From Mycoplasmopsis citelli (lineage in GTDB: Bacteria; Bacillota_I; Bacilli_A; Mycoplasmatales; Metamycoplasmataceae), in assembly GCF_900660645.1 (NCBI RefSeq), contig NZ_LR215036.1, forward strand, positions 310,001 to 374,000: a DNA stretch of 64,000 nt. Direction: 5' to 3'. The notes under the pieces are model-generated. The model saw only the letters and a program-made list of their open reading frames with translations. It searched no databases and was not told the DNA's origin. The position numbers and the translations under genes were made by a program. Below, one piece after another: positions 11,701 to 23,383 of the stretch. Every line of letters begins with the position of its first letter. The stretch's first letter is position 1.

Positions 11701-14254
11701 CTATTGCTTGATTAGTTTTGATTCCTATATATGGTGCTGATGCGTGTTCTCCGATAATTGTGAGTAAACGTTTTTTATTTATTTCTAATTCATATAAAAA
11801 TGGAGTAATAACAATTAATTGATTCGCTTTTAAGATTGCATCTCTTTGTTCTTGAGGGCTTAAATTATTTGAAGAATTATTCAAAAGCTCATTGTAATTT
11901 TTTAGTAAATTTTGAGTTCCTTGCGAAGAATAATCATTTTGATAATTTGTTTTGATGCTAGTTTTTAATTTTGCTAATGTTTGACTTAATAAAAAATCAA
12001 GATCTGCTTCATTTAGGTCTTTAATTGCTTTTTGTAGTTGGTTTTGAGTGGCAATAATTTGGTCATTAGTTGCATTTGGATTTTCATAAAGTTCCTTTAA
12101 TTGTGCATGAACTTCTTCAAGTATTTCTATATATGGTTTAAATACATTTGCATTGACACTAGCTTTTTTCTCAGCTAAAGTAGATAAAGCTTCTTTATCA
12201 AGAAGTGATAATTTACGAAAATCATTAGCTGTATTAGTTAAATTTTTTAATTTTGAATTAAGATCTAAAATATCTAGTTCCAATTTATCATCTCCATTTC
12301 CGGAGTTAACTTTATTACGAAGTTGCTCTAAATTTTGTTTATACTTGTTATATAAATTGATTCGTTTTTGTTCATTTTCAGTTGGTACATAACTATCATC
12401 ATTATTTGAAAAGGCAAATTTTAAATAATCATCAGTAAAAGATGAAAAAATTTCGGCATGACTTTGTTTGTTTGCACTAATTAGATTTTGAAGTTTAGTT
12501 TCATAAATTTTGATTTGACTAATAATTTCAGCAGAAGAAATTGGATTAAAATCTTTAGCCATTTTTAGAGATTGTTCATTTAATTTCTTTACTTCCTTAA
12601 TAATTACTTCATTTTTTGGATTATTTAGCGTTTCAAGAATTTTAACTTCGTGTTCTAATAAAGGAATTAATTCTTTTAAATTGATTTTTAAAATAGTTCT
12701 TAAAGTTTCATTAAGCTTATTTTTAACTGTTTTTAAATAAGCTATTGAGATATTATTTGAATAAGTTTTAATAACTTCATTATTTAATTGATTAAGTTGA
12801 TTTTGAATATCTTTACTGGTAAATTTTAAGTTTTTAACTTCAGTAATTTGACTTTGAATTAGTTGTAATTCGTTATTTAAGTAAGTTAAATCTTCAAGTT
12901 CTTTAATTTGAGTACTGTAACAAGCAAATAACTGATCAACTAATTGTTTTATCGGTAAATTTTTATTAACAATTAATTGAAGTTGTGAATTAATTAAAGT
13001 GGCTTTGGTTTTGCTGATAATACGATTTTCTAAAGACTGATTAGTTTTAGTGGTTAATTCTTCAATTAAGGAGTTTGCAAATTTTAATGAGTAAAAATCA
13101 CTAAATAAATTATTTTTAGCTGATATAAGTTTTTGCTTATCATTAATTGATGCTACTTGCAAAATTAATAAATTTAGATCATTTTTATTAAAACTTAGCA
13201 TTGAATTAAAATTATTTACATAAGCAGATAAATCTTTAATTACTTGCTGAATTTCTGCTACTGTTTTTTGACTATCGGAAATTTGTTCATAAAAAGTCAC
13301 TACACTGTTGCGAATTTGGTTAATATTTGCTTTAGTTAGGGCTAAATTAAGATTAATTTTAGCCGAATCTAAAAACTTTTGGATGTTTTGTTTTTCTGTT
13401 GCATTATATGCAGAGTTATGAACATAAGGTTGAATTTGTTTTAAGTATTCATTAATTTCGTTAATTTCATTTTGTGAACTATTAAGAACAAGTTGCAGTT
13501 TTTCAACTTCACTACTTGTATCTTGAGAAGCAATTTGAATTTCATTTAAACGTATATCAGTGCTAATAATTCGAGAATATAAATGACTAAGGGATGAAGT
13601 GGTATCTTTTTTTAGTCCTTCAAAAGGAAGATTATCAAGCATATTAGCAGTTCCTTCAAGAAGAACAATATATGGAGTTAAAGCATCATTTTGCTGTTTA
13701 ACTAATTTAGTAATTTCTTGTGATAAATTCGTTAAATACTCACTTTTTTGGGAATTATTAGTATTATGTAAGTTTTCAAAAAACTTAATACTTTGATCCT
13801 GTTTACGTTGAGTTAAAGCACCTTTTAAATCAAGTTCACGAATACGATTTTCTTGATTGGAAATAATTTTATTTCAAAATGTTGCTAATTCTTGACCTTT
13901 AAAATTCAAATTATTTAAGTGTGCAATATAAAAACTAAATGCCTTTTCTTGAGCTAAATCCAAAGCAACTAATTTCTCATGAAGTTTTTTATTTGGATCT
14001 TTTCATTGATTTTTAGCTCCTGAATAAGACTGAATAATTTTATCTTTTTGTCCTTGAGACTCTTCAATATAAGGAGAGTAAATTTTAAATAAGTTTTCTC
14101 CTTGAAGAAAATTGCCATAAACTGTAGATAAATTAACATTTTCATTAGAGTGAATTGCGTATAAAGTCACTCCCATACCAACAGTAGCTGAAGCCACTAT
14201 AGCAGATGATATAATTAATGCTTTAGTTAGTTTTTTGTTTTTGATTTTAAACAT
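5723..14254 (-). CDS. Giant surface protein Q, copy A
   Basis: One 2,843-codon frame with TGA as Trp; I checked the spacers between the long open stretches and found no TAA or TAG. Residues 1-35 (MFKIKNKK, then a hydrophobic segment ending LYAIHS) look like an uncleaved signal anchor without lipobox. The following 2,200 or so residues are Lys/Asn/Gln/Leu-rich, strongly helical and likely long coiled coil. The last 500 residues are different: Gly/Tyr/Pro-rich, beta-like, with FKTLDT, DEAGWN and GLPGYGG motifs and the end KFWFKIR. The RBS AGGAG lies in the 12-base gap after the P_A stop, so P and Q are one transcriptional unit. It is 15 residues shorter than its paralogue at 31960-23384. Size and design recall giant mycoplasma gliding or adhesion proteins, but I see no motif proving that. 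Function unknown. Confidence 0.85.
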
Positions 14255-14266
14255 AATTTCTCCTAA

Positions 14267-17200
14267 TTAATGAACTTTAAATTTAATGTTAAAGAATCCG
14301 TTTTGTCCAATAGCATTTATAAAGTCACTTTCTCCAATTCCTTTGTTTTTTCCTGAAATATTTTCAATTGTCTCAATTAAATTATCAGCAGACCATAAAC
14401 GAGAACCACCTTTTCTTCTTTTTTCATTTAAAGCTTTAAAAGATAATCCTTCTAAATCTCTATATCCAATTTTACTCATGACATATCTAAAGAAATTTTG
14501 ATCTTGTTTAGTTTTATTATCACTTTTTCCTCTAGATGAACGCTTAAAGAAGAAAACGTGTCTTAAAACATCATTGTTTCCTCCAAGAGTTATATTTTGA
14601 GAATTAGATGTTTGATTTTTGTCAAATCTATTTAAAATTTGTCAAGTGATTACCATTAATACTTTTCCTTCATTGTTATCTTTCTGCATAGGAATTCCAA
14701 TTACAAAAGGGAGAAATAATAAAATTTTTCCTTTATCTGTATTTGCGTTATATTTATATTGATATTGATTTGCTCAATCGTATTGAGTTTGTTCTTTTGA
14801 TCCAATGTATTTTCTAGAATGATCTGCCACATTTTGATATTGAACTCCTTCATCAGAAGCAAAATTAGGATTTAGTGTTCTTCAAAAAATTTGATTTCCA
14901 ACTTGGGTGTATCCTTTATAAGCATTAGTTAATTTAACTTTAATTCTAAAATCAGGTGAAGAAGTAGTGTTTTTTGAAGGATCTGCATCAATATCTTCGG
15001 TAATATCTTCAGAATAAAAATAAGTATTATTTTGAATTCCTTTAACTAAAGAATATTTATTAAAAGCACTAACTAAACGTGATGGTGCTTCCAAATTATT
15101 TCACCCAGCTTCTTCAGCTGTAAAAAGTGTTTCATTTAAATGAGCTTCATCAGAAATATTGTCTTTGGTAATACTAAAAGTATCAATTGTTTTAAAGTTT
15201 ATTCCGACATTTTCAAATTTAACTCCAAAACTATGAACATTGCTAAAGGCACTATTTGAGTTATTTACTGAAGTAGGTTCAGTAAACCTAAAGTAAAGAT
15301 CAATAAATCCTCTTCGAATTTTTGGATCATCTGTTAAGTGAGATTGCACATACTCAGCATTTGGATCAGTAGATGATTTATAAGCAAACACTTCAATATT
15401 ATTAGTATTAAAAACTAAATCATTTCCTTTTAAAATATTGAATTTATCAAATAAATCTCCTAATAATCCACCACCGTTTGCATCAAATGAAGAATTTAAT
15501 TTTTTCGCTTTATAAGTAATGCCATCAATAGTAATATTTTCTTCATTAATACTATTTTCTTGAAGAATTTTTTTAAAGGCTACCAATGTGGTACTTGCTT
15601 TTGCAATAATATCTTCATAATTGAATTTTCCGTCACTTTTTTGAGTTAAATACTCAAAAAATAAATTAATGTTATTTGGATCGGTAGTTCAGTTAAATAA
15701 TTTGTAAGCTAAGTCAAATCCTTTAGTAATAGCACTAAAGATATCAACATCACTAGCTGAATTTGCTGTGAGATTATTTAATTCTTCGATACTTTCTAAT
15801 GAAGGAGTTACAAGCTTGTTATATTCGCTTTTAACTAAAGTGAATTTATCTTGTTCTGGAGCAATATTAGGCTTAGCTTGAGTACTTGAAGCAAGATATT
15901 TTAACAAATTATTTAAATTTGCTCTTCCCTCATAGTCTGAAACCCCTGTAAGGAATTTCGATAAGGCTTTTTGTAAAGTATTTTGATCAGCATCACTGTT
16001 TCCAAAAACTAAATTAAGCAATTTTTCTTTGGCTTTAGATAATGCAACAACAATATTTTTATAATTATTAAAGTATGTTTGTCTCTCAGTGGTAATATTT
16101 GCTGGAGTATCAGTAGTAAATAAAACATTTGATTCATCAATTTCATTTTTTATATCACTTTGAGCAACGCTTATTAATCCATTCATTTCACTTAAAAAGT
16201 CATTAATTTTAGTTTCTAAATCATCTGTTTGTAAATGAGTATCTTTTAGAACTTTACGCACATTTTCAGATGAACTAGTATCACTTAATTGTTCTTTAAT
16301 ACGTGTTAGATTGCTAATTTTAATTAAAATTGAAGGAATTGATTTAATTGAAATGAGATTTTGATAATAATTAACAAATTCATCAGCTACCTTTGTTAAA
16401 GTTTCAATTGGTTCATTTCCACTAATATTTTTAATTCATTTTTTAAGATCATCTTCACTTTGATTTGCTTTATTTGCGTATTCTTTAGCTTTGGTATGAA
16501 GTGTATCAGCAGCAGTTGGATTAATTGCTTTTCCAAACGCAATTAAATCCGCTTGAGTAATTCCGGTTGTTTCAAAAATAAAACTTTGACTTACTCCATT
16601 GGTGTTTTGAGAGTTCAATAAAGTATAAAACTCATTGAATTTATTTTTATATGAATTGTATCTATGAGCTTCTCATTTAAAAACTACTACTTGTTGCTGG
16701 ATATACTTTTCATGAGCGCTAATCAAATTAGTATTAAAGGTTTCTAATTTAGTTGGACTGGAAATATCAATATTTTCAAGCGGATCTAGAGCAACTGATT
16801 TAAAATCGCTTATCCGTGGAGAATTATTTACATTGGGAAAATGGTTATCAATATATTTGTCAAGCGATAAATGTAGCGATAAATCTCTTTTAGCTTTTTG
16901 AGTTTTTGCTTTTATAATCTGATCAAGCACTCCACTGTGAGAATTGTAAATCTCCGAAGCAATTTTAAGTTTTTGAGCTTCATTATGTGGATTTGCTCTT
17001 AAAATGGTGGTAGCTTCAGTTATTTTTGCTTCTAATTGAGTGTAAAGGTCTTGAATATCTCGAGGTTCATAATTTGGATTAGTGTTATGATGTTTTTTAT
17101 AAGTATCCAAATATTGTTGCGCTTTGTAAATATTTGCTTGCAAAATTTGTGAGTTAATAAATGCAATAGTATATGAATTATCCGTTGAACCAGTAATATA

Positions 17201-20200
17201 TTTTTCTAATAAGCGATCATAATCATCCTTAGTTTCCAAATTAGAATTTTTATTTAACTCAGCAAATGGTTTATTAAGAATTTCTAGTAAAGGAGCTTTA
17301 GCATCACTAGTTAGATATTCAGCATTTCCTGGAGTGGAGTTAAAATTATTTAAATCTTTTTGAATTTTAGCTATTGAAATAGCTAAATTTAAGCGAGCTA
17401 CATATGTATCAAGCATTAAAATATTACGATCAAGTTGAATGTTATCTTTTAGAGTGTAATAATTTGACAAACCAGTATCTATTTGTGCTTGTAACATAGT
17501 TTTTGAAACAGTAACATTAACGTTACTTTGAATAATTGAATCTAAGCTATTTAATGAAGTAATTTTAGCATTAGCTTGGGTAATTAACTGAGCTATTTGC
17601 TTGTATTTATCAAAGAAAGCATCAATTTCAACTGCATTGCTAATTGCTTGATCAATTTGAGTTTTATCAGTAGCGCTACTAATTGCTTGAGCTTGAGTGT
17701 GGAAAAATTCATCAGCTTTATCTTTTAATTTCGTAAATTGTGATTCAATATTTTGGTTGCCACTTTGATAAAGTGTTTCAACTTCTTTAACTTTAATTCC
17801 TTTATCAGTTGCAGTATTGCTATATAAAAGATTAAGAGCTTTTTTGCGAGCTAAATATAAATCATATTGATTTTGAAACTCACTAACTAAAGTCGGAATT
17901 AATGTAGTGCTAATTTCGGTGGCATTTTTTGTAGTATCAGGAATACTTTTTAAAATAATATCAGCTAGTTTTTGAGCATCATTTTCAAATCCATAATTAA
18001 AGTTTGTTGCATTTTTATAGGTAAAATTTTTATATGAATTATCATTTAAAACTTGATTTTGAATATTTAGCTTTTCTTTTTGAATTGAAATTAAATCATT
18101 TAAAGAATTGATAGTATTTTTAATGTTAAATAATTTTACTTGAGTAATTGGAGTGCTATTTAACATTGTTGTTAAATGATCAAAATATGCTTCGAATTTA
18201 GTTTTAACTGATTGATCATTATCTTTATCAGCGGTTCCTGCAACGTATTGAGTTGGAATTTTACTTTTTTCACTTTTAATTAGATCGTATACTTGGACAA
18301 ATTTATTAAATAAAACCATTTGTTCTTGTAAATTTTGTTCTTTTGAGATTAATTCTGAGGAACTGAGCGATAAATAAGAATTTTTATATCCATTATAAAT
18401 ATTTGAAATAGCAGTAATTATGCTTTGCTTCCCACTTTGATCAGTAGGTATACTTGTATTTGAATTTACTAAATTTTCAGCTTGCTTAGTAAGAATTGCT
18501 AATTCTTTTAAATTATTTTCTTTAAATTGGAATTCTCCAAGTAAATTGTCAATACTAATTAATTCATTTTTATTATTAACAGAATTTATTTTGCTTAAAA
18601 GTTCTTGTAATTTAGAATTAATTTGAGTTTTTAGATTTGTATCAATGTGATTATTATTAGCATTTAAAGCATCAAGTTTAGCATCAATATCAGTTTTATA
18701 GTTTGTAATTTTTTGAGATTGAGTTTCTTTTGCATCGTTAATCGAAACATTATCAAAATAAGCATCTCTAATTTGATTTGCTAAATCAAAAATACTTTCA
18801 GGAGTTTTTTCATATAAAATATTACCAGTTCCTTGATATGGAATTTTGTTATTCAGTTGGATAAAGAGATTGTTATTTGGTTTTTCAGAAGTTAATGCTT
18901 GTAAGTTAGTTTGATTTTTGTTAGTTTTTGAATTTTTTCCAAAATAATCAAAAACAACCTTAAATTGTGTAATTAAGGAATTTAGAGCCGAAAGTTTTTG
19001 GTAATCTCTTTTAATTTTAGCTAAATCTGATGTTTGATTGTAATTATTAACAGTGGTTTTTAAAGCATCAATTCAATTACTTATAATATCTTTTCATGAA
19101 TTACTATAAGTATTTTTAATTTCTTCAGAATAACTATTAAATGGATCTAGCTTATTAATTAAATTAACTGAAGATTGAAGAAATTTATCCTTTGCATAAG
19201 CAAGTGGAAGTTCATCTAATTTAGCAATTAGTTGATCTGTCAAAGTAGTCTTTTTTCCACTATTATCAGTAGCATCTTTTAAAGTATTAAAATCAGCAAA
19301 AACTTTATCTATATGATTAGTAATTGTTAATCCATCAGCATTTTTTTGATTATCATATTCAGTTTTTTTACTATTTTTTAAATTTAGAGCTGCGTCTCAA
19401 GCATTTTGAATCTCATTTTTTTGACTAGTTGCATTTTTAATGTAAAAATCAATTTCATCTTGCAAGGTTACCAAGGTTGCTTTTGGGATATAAAATAGCT
19501 CAATTTGCTCTTTGTAATTTTGGATTTTGCTATCATAAGAACTAATCGCGTGATCAAAAATAGCGGAATTTCGGTCGCTTGATGTATAAATATTTTGCAA
19601 TTTTTTTAGATGATTTTCAGCTTGAATACGATTTTCAATTTTATCAATTTCATCTGTTAAAATATGAGTTTTAAAATCAATTACACTAATACTATCTCCA
19701 AAATGAATTAAAGTATTAGTGGGTTCATTTGCAGTACCACTATTTGGTTTATCTAAAAGAGCCTTACGTAATGCTTCATAAGCAATTGGATTATCATTTT
19801 GATTAAGTTTTTGTAATTTATCCGCACTAGCTTTAAGAGTTTTAGCTAATTTTAAATAGTTTTTAATGTTATTTTCAAGTTCATCAACTTGAGCTTGGTT
19901 TTTGTTATTATCATTTATTAAATTTTGTGTTACTGTATTAATACTTTCAATTGAAGCATTAATATATAAATAAGGTTCTTTATTCATTAAATTTGAATCT
20001 GAAACTTTATTATCTTGAATTTCTTGATTAGTTTTTTGTAATGAAGCAACTGAAATAGCAAGTGATAAAGCTTTATGAGAATTATTAATTTCCTCAATTT
20101 TTGCTTTGATTTGGTTTTTATCAAAATTAGAATTAAACAAAGTGTTAATAAAAGAATCAAATTCAGTATTAAGTTTTTTAGCTTTACTAAATTCGCTTGT

Positions 20201-22739
20201 CTGAGCAAAATTAGAATCAGAATTTTCATTGCCAACTAATGCTTTTAAAGTGTTATTTTTAACTTCAAGATCTTTGACTAATTGAAGCGAATCCATTAAT
20301 TGAGTAATTTTTTCATTAGCCTCTTTTCTTTCGGTATCACTTAAAGTAGTTGAACTCAATTGTTTTTGATACTCAGTTAACTTATCAAGAAGTTTCTTTT
20401 GCATTGTAGTTGGAGTACCGTTTAATGAATAAGGAGCAAAAGTTTGATTAATTTCCTTAATATTTTCTAATGGGGCTTTATTAATTTGATAGTAAATTTG
20501 TTTATCTTTATAATTTATGATAGCTTGAGTAATTTGTTGAGTAAGATCGCCTAAATTATTTACATTTATAGCATTATCTAAAGCACTTAAAATATTATTT
20601 TTAGCTTCTTTAATTTTTAAAATTTCACTTTCTAAATAAGCTTGCTCAGATTTTTTATTTTTTGAAGAATCAAGAGTTTGATCCCCTAAAGTTACTAATT
20701 TCTCTAATTTTTTTCAATATTCCGAAGTTTTTTCTAAATTATTAAGTCCATTATAAATTTCCTTAAATTTTGACTCTTTTTGTTCATTAGTTAAAGACGG
20801 ATTTTGAGTTGTGAATTGACTTTGTTTTCTAAAGTCTTGAATTTGATTAAATAATTTTTTACCAAATGGTGAATTAATTTCTCCATTTTCATTAGCAAAA
20901 ATATTAATTATTGAATTCTTTGTTTGGGTTTGTTGTAATAAAGATTTTTCGTATTCTTTGCTAATATGAATTTTTTTACGAGTTTCTTGATAAAGTTTAA
21001 TTAATCTTTGTAAATCTTCTCTAATAGCAGCTGAATTAGTTGGAATTAAAGTTTGGGCTTGCTTGTTTAAAAAATTTAATTGGTTTTTAATATCACTAGC
21101 AATTAAATTATTATCACTAGTAAAAGATTGAGCAAAATCATATCAGTTTTTAAGTTCGGTTCGATTAATTTCTCTTAATTGATTTGACTTAATCCATAAA
21201 GCTTCATTTAATTGTTTAACTGATGGATTTGAATTAAGTAACTTATTAATTTCAAGATTAATTTCAGATAAACTTTTTTTATCAATATTAAAACCTTTAT
21301 TAAGCGAATCTAAAACTTGCTCATTTAATTTTGATAACGAGTTTCGAAATAGCGAAGCTAATAAAACATTATCATAAATATTATTGTGTAATGAATTAAG
21401 TTTTTCTAAGTATTGATCAATATTATCAAAATCAGAATTAATAATGGTACTTAATGAATCACTAAAAGACTCAGCGTCAACTCCGCTAAGGGTTTTTTCG
21501 TTTAAATATTGCCCTATTTTACTTTTAATAGAACTAATTAAATTTTCAATATTTTTAACACTTGAAACTAAATTTGTCGCTTGAACAATGCTATTTAAAA
21601 CATCGCCCTGAGTTTCTTTACGGCTATTTTGAATCTTTTGAATTTGTAAATTAACTAATTTTTGAATTTGCGGATCATTTGAAATGGATTTGAGATTATT
21701 TAAACTTACTGATAAATTTTCTAACAACTTATTTGTGTTAGGGGTTTCTCTAATAATTGTTTTAAGCTGATTATTAACTAAGTCATTTAAATAACTAATT
21801 TCTTTATCTTTATTTATAGCTAAACGTGGTGAAGGACTTAAAGCTTGATTTTTATAATTATCAATTCTATTTAAAAAATTCTTTTTTAGTGATTCATCAG
21901 CTTTTAAATCAATAACTTCATTACGAACTTTAATGACATTTTCAAGAAAATTATTTAATGATTTATTGAATTTTTCTTTATCTGTTGAGAGTTTATCAAT
22001 CATTTGATCGTAAACTCTTTCATATTCAACTAATGCATCTCTTGAATATTGAGGTTGATTAAGTAAATTTAAGATTTGATCAATAGTAGAAAGTAAAGAA
22101 CTTTTTTCTTGGGAACTAAATTTATTTGTGCTATTTTTAATGAGTTGCTCATGATTGGTCCAAATTTTAGTTTCAAGACCAATTGAAAAATCATTTTGTT
22201 GATCTATGAGCGGATCAACAATTTGATAAAAAGCTTTAAGAGCATCTTGCTTATTTGGTGTAAAAAGTTGGCTAATTACTTTTTCTTTAGACTTTTTAAC
22301 AGAGTTTTGAAAATCAACATCTTTAACTAAAGAATAGTATTGTTCTAAAAGATTTCTTTGTTCGTGGGAGTCTTTAGCAACATTAAGTAGTGCCTTAGGC
22401 GTAGAGTGCCTTAGGCGTAGAGTGCCTTAGTTTGTTTCTTTGTTGAAGCATTGTTGCGATGCTTGAATTTTCATTTGCAAGAAGTTGATTTGCATAATCT
22501 ACTTCTAAATAAAGATCCTTAATCTCTTTATTGTTTTGATCTGAATTTGAAAGATCTTTTAACTGAGAAATTGTTTTATCAACTTCGTTTTTTAATTCCA
22601 TAAAAAAATATGTTTGCTTAGTAAAATTTCTGTGATTACTATGCAATGACAATATAGCACCTAAAGATGCAATTGCACCTGCTCCGGTAATACCAGTTGC
22701 TATTCCTAATTTTTTAAGTACTTTATTTGTTTTTTTCAT
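14267..22739 (-). CDS. Giant surface protein P, copy A, phase-OFF by 16-bp repeat
   Basis: Paralogue of the 2,821-residue protein at 40438-31973. The ATG at 22739 has a TGAGG site. It starts a Lys-rich N terminus and hydrophobic anchor (GIATGITGAGAIASLG). The frame ends at TAA 22395-22397 after 114 residues, inside a 16-bp tandem repeat present in one copy more than in P_B. Removing one unit restores a frame of 2,819 codons including the stop, which I followed through most spacers to the TAA at 14267-14269 without a real stop. The body is Lys/Asn/Leu-rich and helical. The last 300 residues are beta-like and carry FKTIDTF, EEAGWNN and IGYRDLEGLSF. As drawn, only a short anchored peptide would be made, while Q_A keeps its own ribosome site. 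I read this as reversible phase variation rather than a dead gene. Function unknown. Confidence 0.75.
22389..22430 (-). repeat. 16-bp tandem repeat, about 2.6 copies, frame-switching
   Basis: The unit AGTGCCTTAGGCGTAG occurs at 22389-22404 and 22405-22420, with a 10-base partial copy at 22421-22430. The paralogue P_B has 1.6 copies at 40104-40129 and an open frame there. Sixteen is 1 modulo 3, matching exactly the frame offset between the N-terminal and downstream parts of P_A. Confidence 0.92.
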
Positions 22740-22785
22740 AATAAACCTCATTTTTGAATGATTGGATAAATTTATCTTTTGCATT
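22740..22785 (-). promoter_or_regulatory. Conserved 5' leader of P_A with palindrome
   Basis: The 40-odd bases before the start are almost identical to those before P_B (40439-40483). They include the perfect palindrome GATAAATTTATC (22765-22776) and the TGAGG ribosome site. Upstream of that, the two copies diverge. The palindrome could be an operator or a weak mRNA hairpin; that is inference. Confidence 0.4.
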
Positions 22786-22881
22786 TCTAAATTGAAGATA
22801 AATTAATTAACAATTTAAATATTACAATATTTTAATAAATATTGAATCTAAAAAATAAAAAAACTAAACTGAATTAAAAAA

Positions 22882-22914
22882 TGATATGAAACCCATAATT
22901 TTGGTTTCATATCA
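22882..22914 (-). terminator. Terminator after the decayed lipoprotein gene
   Basis: A 12-bp perfect stem (TGATATGAAACC with GGTTTCATATCA) and 9-base loop, followed on the minus strand by a T-rich stretch. It sits where the terminator of an intact lipoprotein gene would be. Confidence 0.65.
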
Positions 22915-22917
22915 AAA

Positions 22918-23235
22918 TTTATTTCAAGAATTCACTCATTGTCGGAAAAGATCTGTATCAACAAAGTTTTTATAAACATTGTAAAATTCTTTTCAATTTG
23001 CCTTAATTTCCAATGTAATAAAATCTTATTTTTCATAACATTATAAGTATCTAAAATTGGATAATTTTTGCATCTACAGATAATATCAATTTTTCTAAAT
23101 GAAACTTAAATTAAGCTTGGAGCATTAAAATAGTTACTAAAATAATTTTAAGAGAGAGATATTGATTTCAAATAATTTATTTTTAATAGTGCCATTTACA
23201 AAATTAGCTTTATCAAATAAAATTGAAAATATCGA
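22918..23235 (-). pseudogene. Decayed 3' remnant of a GT80-like lipoprotein gene
   Basis: The DNA still aligns by eye with the 3' ends of the lipoprotein genes at 3796 and 1986. It has the same terminal AAGAATTCACTCATTG segment, then the matched blocks around GTTTTTATAAACA, TATTATAAGTATCT..AAATTGG, GCTTGGAGCAT and TTGATTTCAAATAATTT. Frameshifts, deletions and stops break every frame. The 5' two-thirds, including the signal peptide and the HP motif, are gone. Its position after Q_B matches that of the intact lipoprotein genes after Q_A, showing that a lipoprotein gene was part of the duplicated unit. Confidence 0.75.
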
Positions 23236-23298
23236 AAAAAACTCATAAAAGTCTTTTTTAAATAGTTTTTGAGTAATTTTTCTTTAAAAACAAATAAA

Positions 23299-23375
23299 AA
23301 GACAGGAGTTTTAAAAAATAAACTACTAAATTAGCTGAATTTTCTAATTTTTGTATTTACTTCTTTTCCTGTCTT
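23299..23375 (-). terminator. Terminator after giant gene Q_B
   Basis: Arms AAGACAGGA (23299-23307) and TCCTGTCTT (23367-23375) close a large loop that contains a second small inverted repeat (AAATTAG/CTAATTT). On the minus strand it is followed by TTTATTTG and a T-run. It lies directly past the Q_B stop. Confidence 0.55.
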
Positions 23376-23383
23376 ATTTTAAT

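Noticed and set aside
12153-12392. Plus-strand frames opposite the giant genes (also 6723-6941, 25059-25310, 50416-50682)
   Set aside because: They are antisense shadows in strongly biased sequence, have no ribosome sites and no recognisable protein features.
14267-22739. P_A as an ordinary pseudogene
   Set aside because: The only lesion found is one extra 16-bp repeat unit, and the remaining 8 kb of frame is intact, which fits a reversible switch better than decay.
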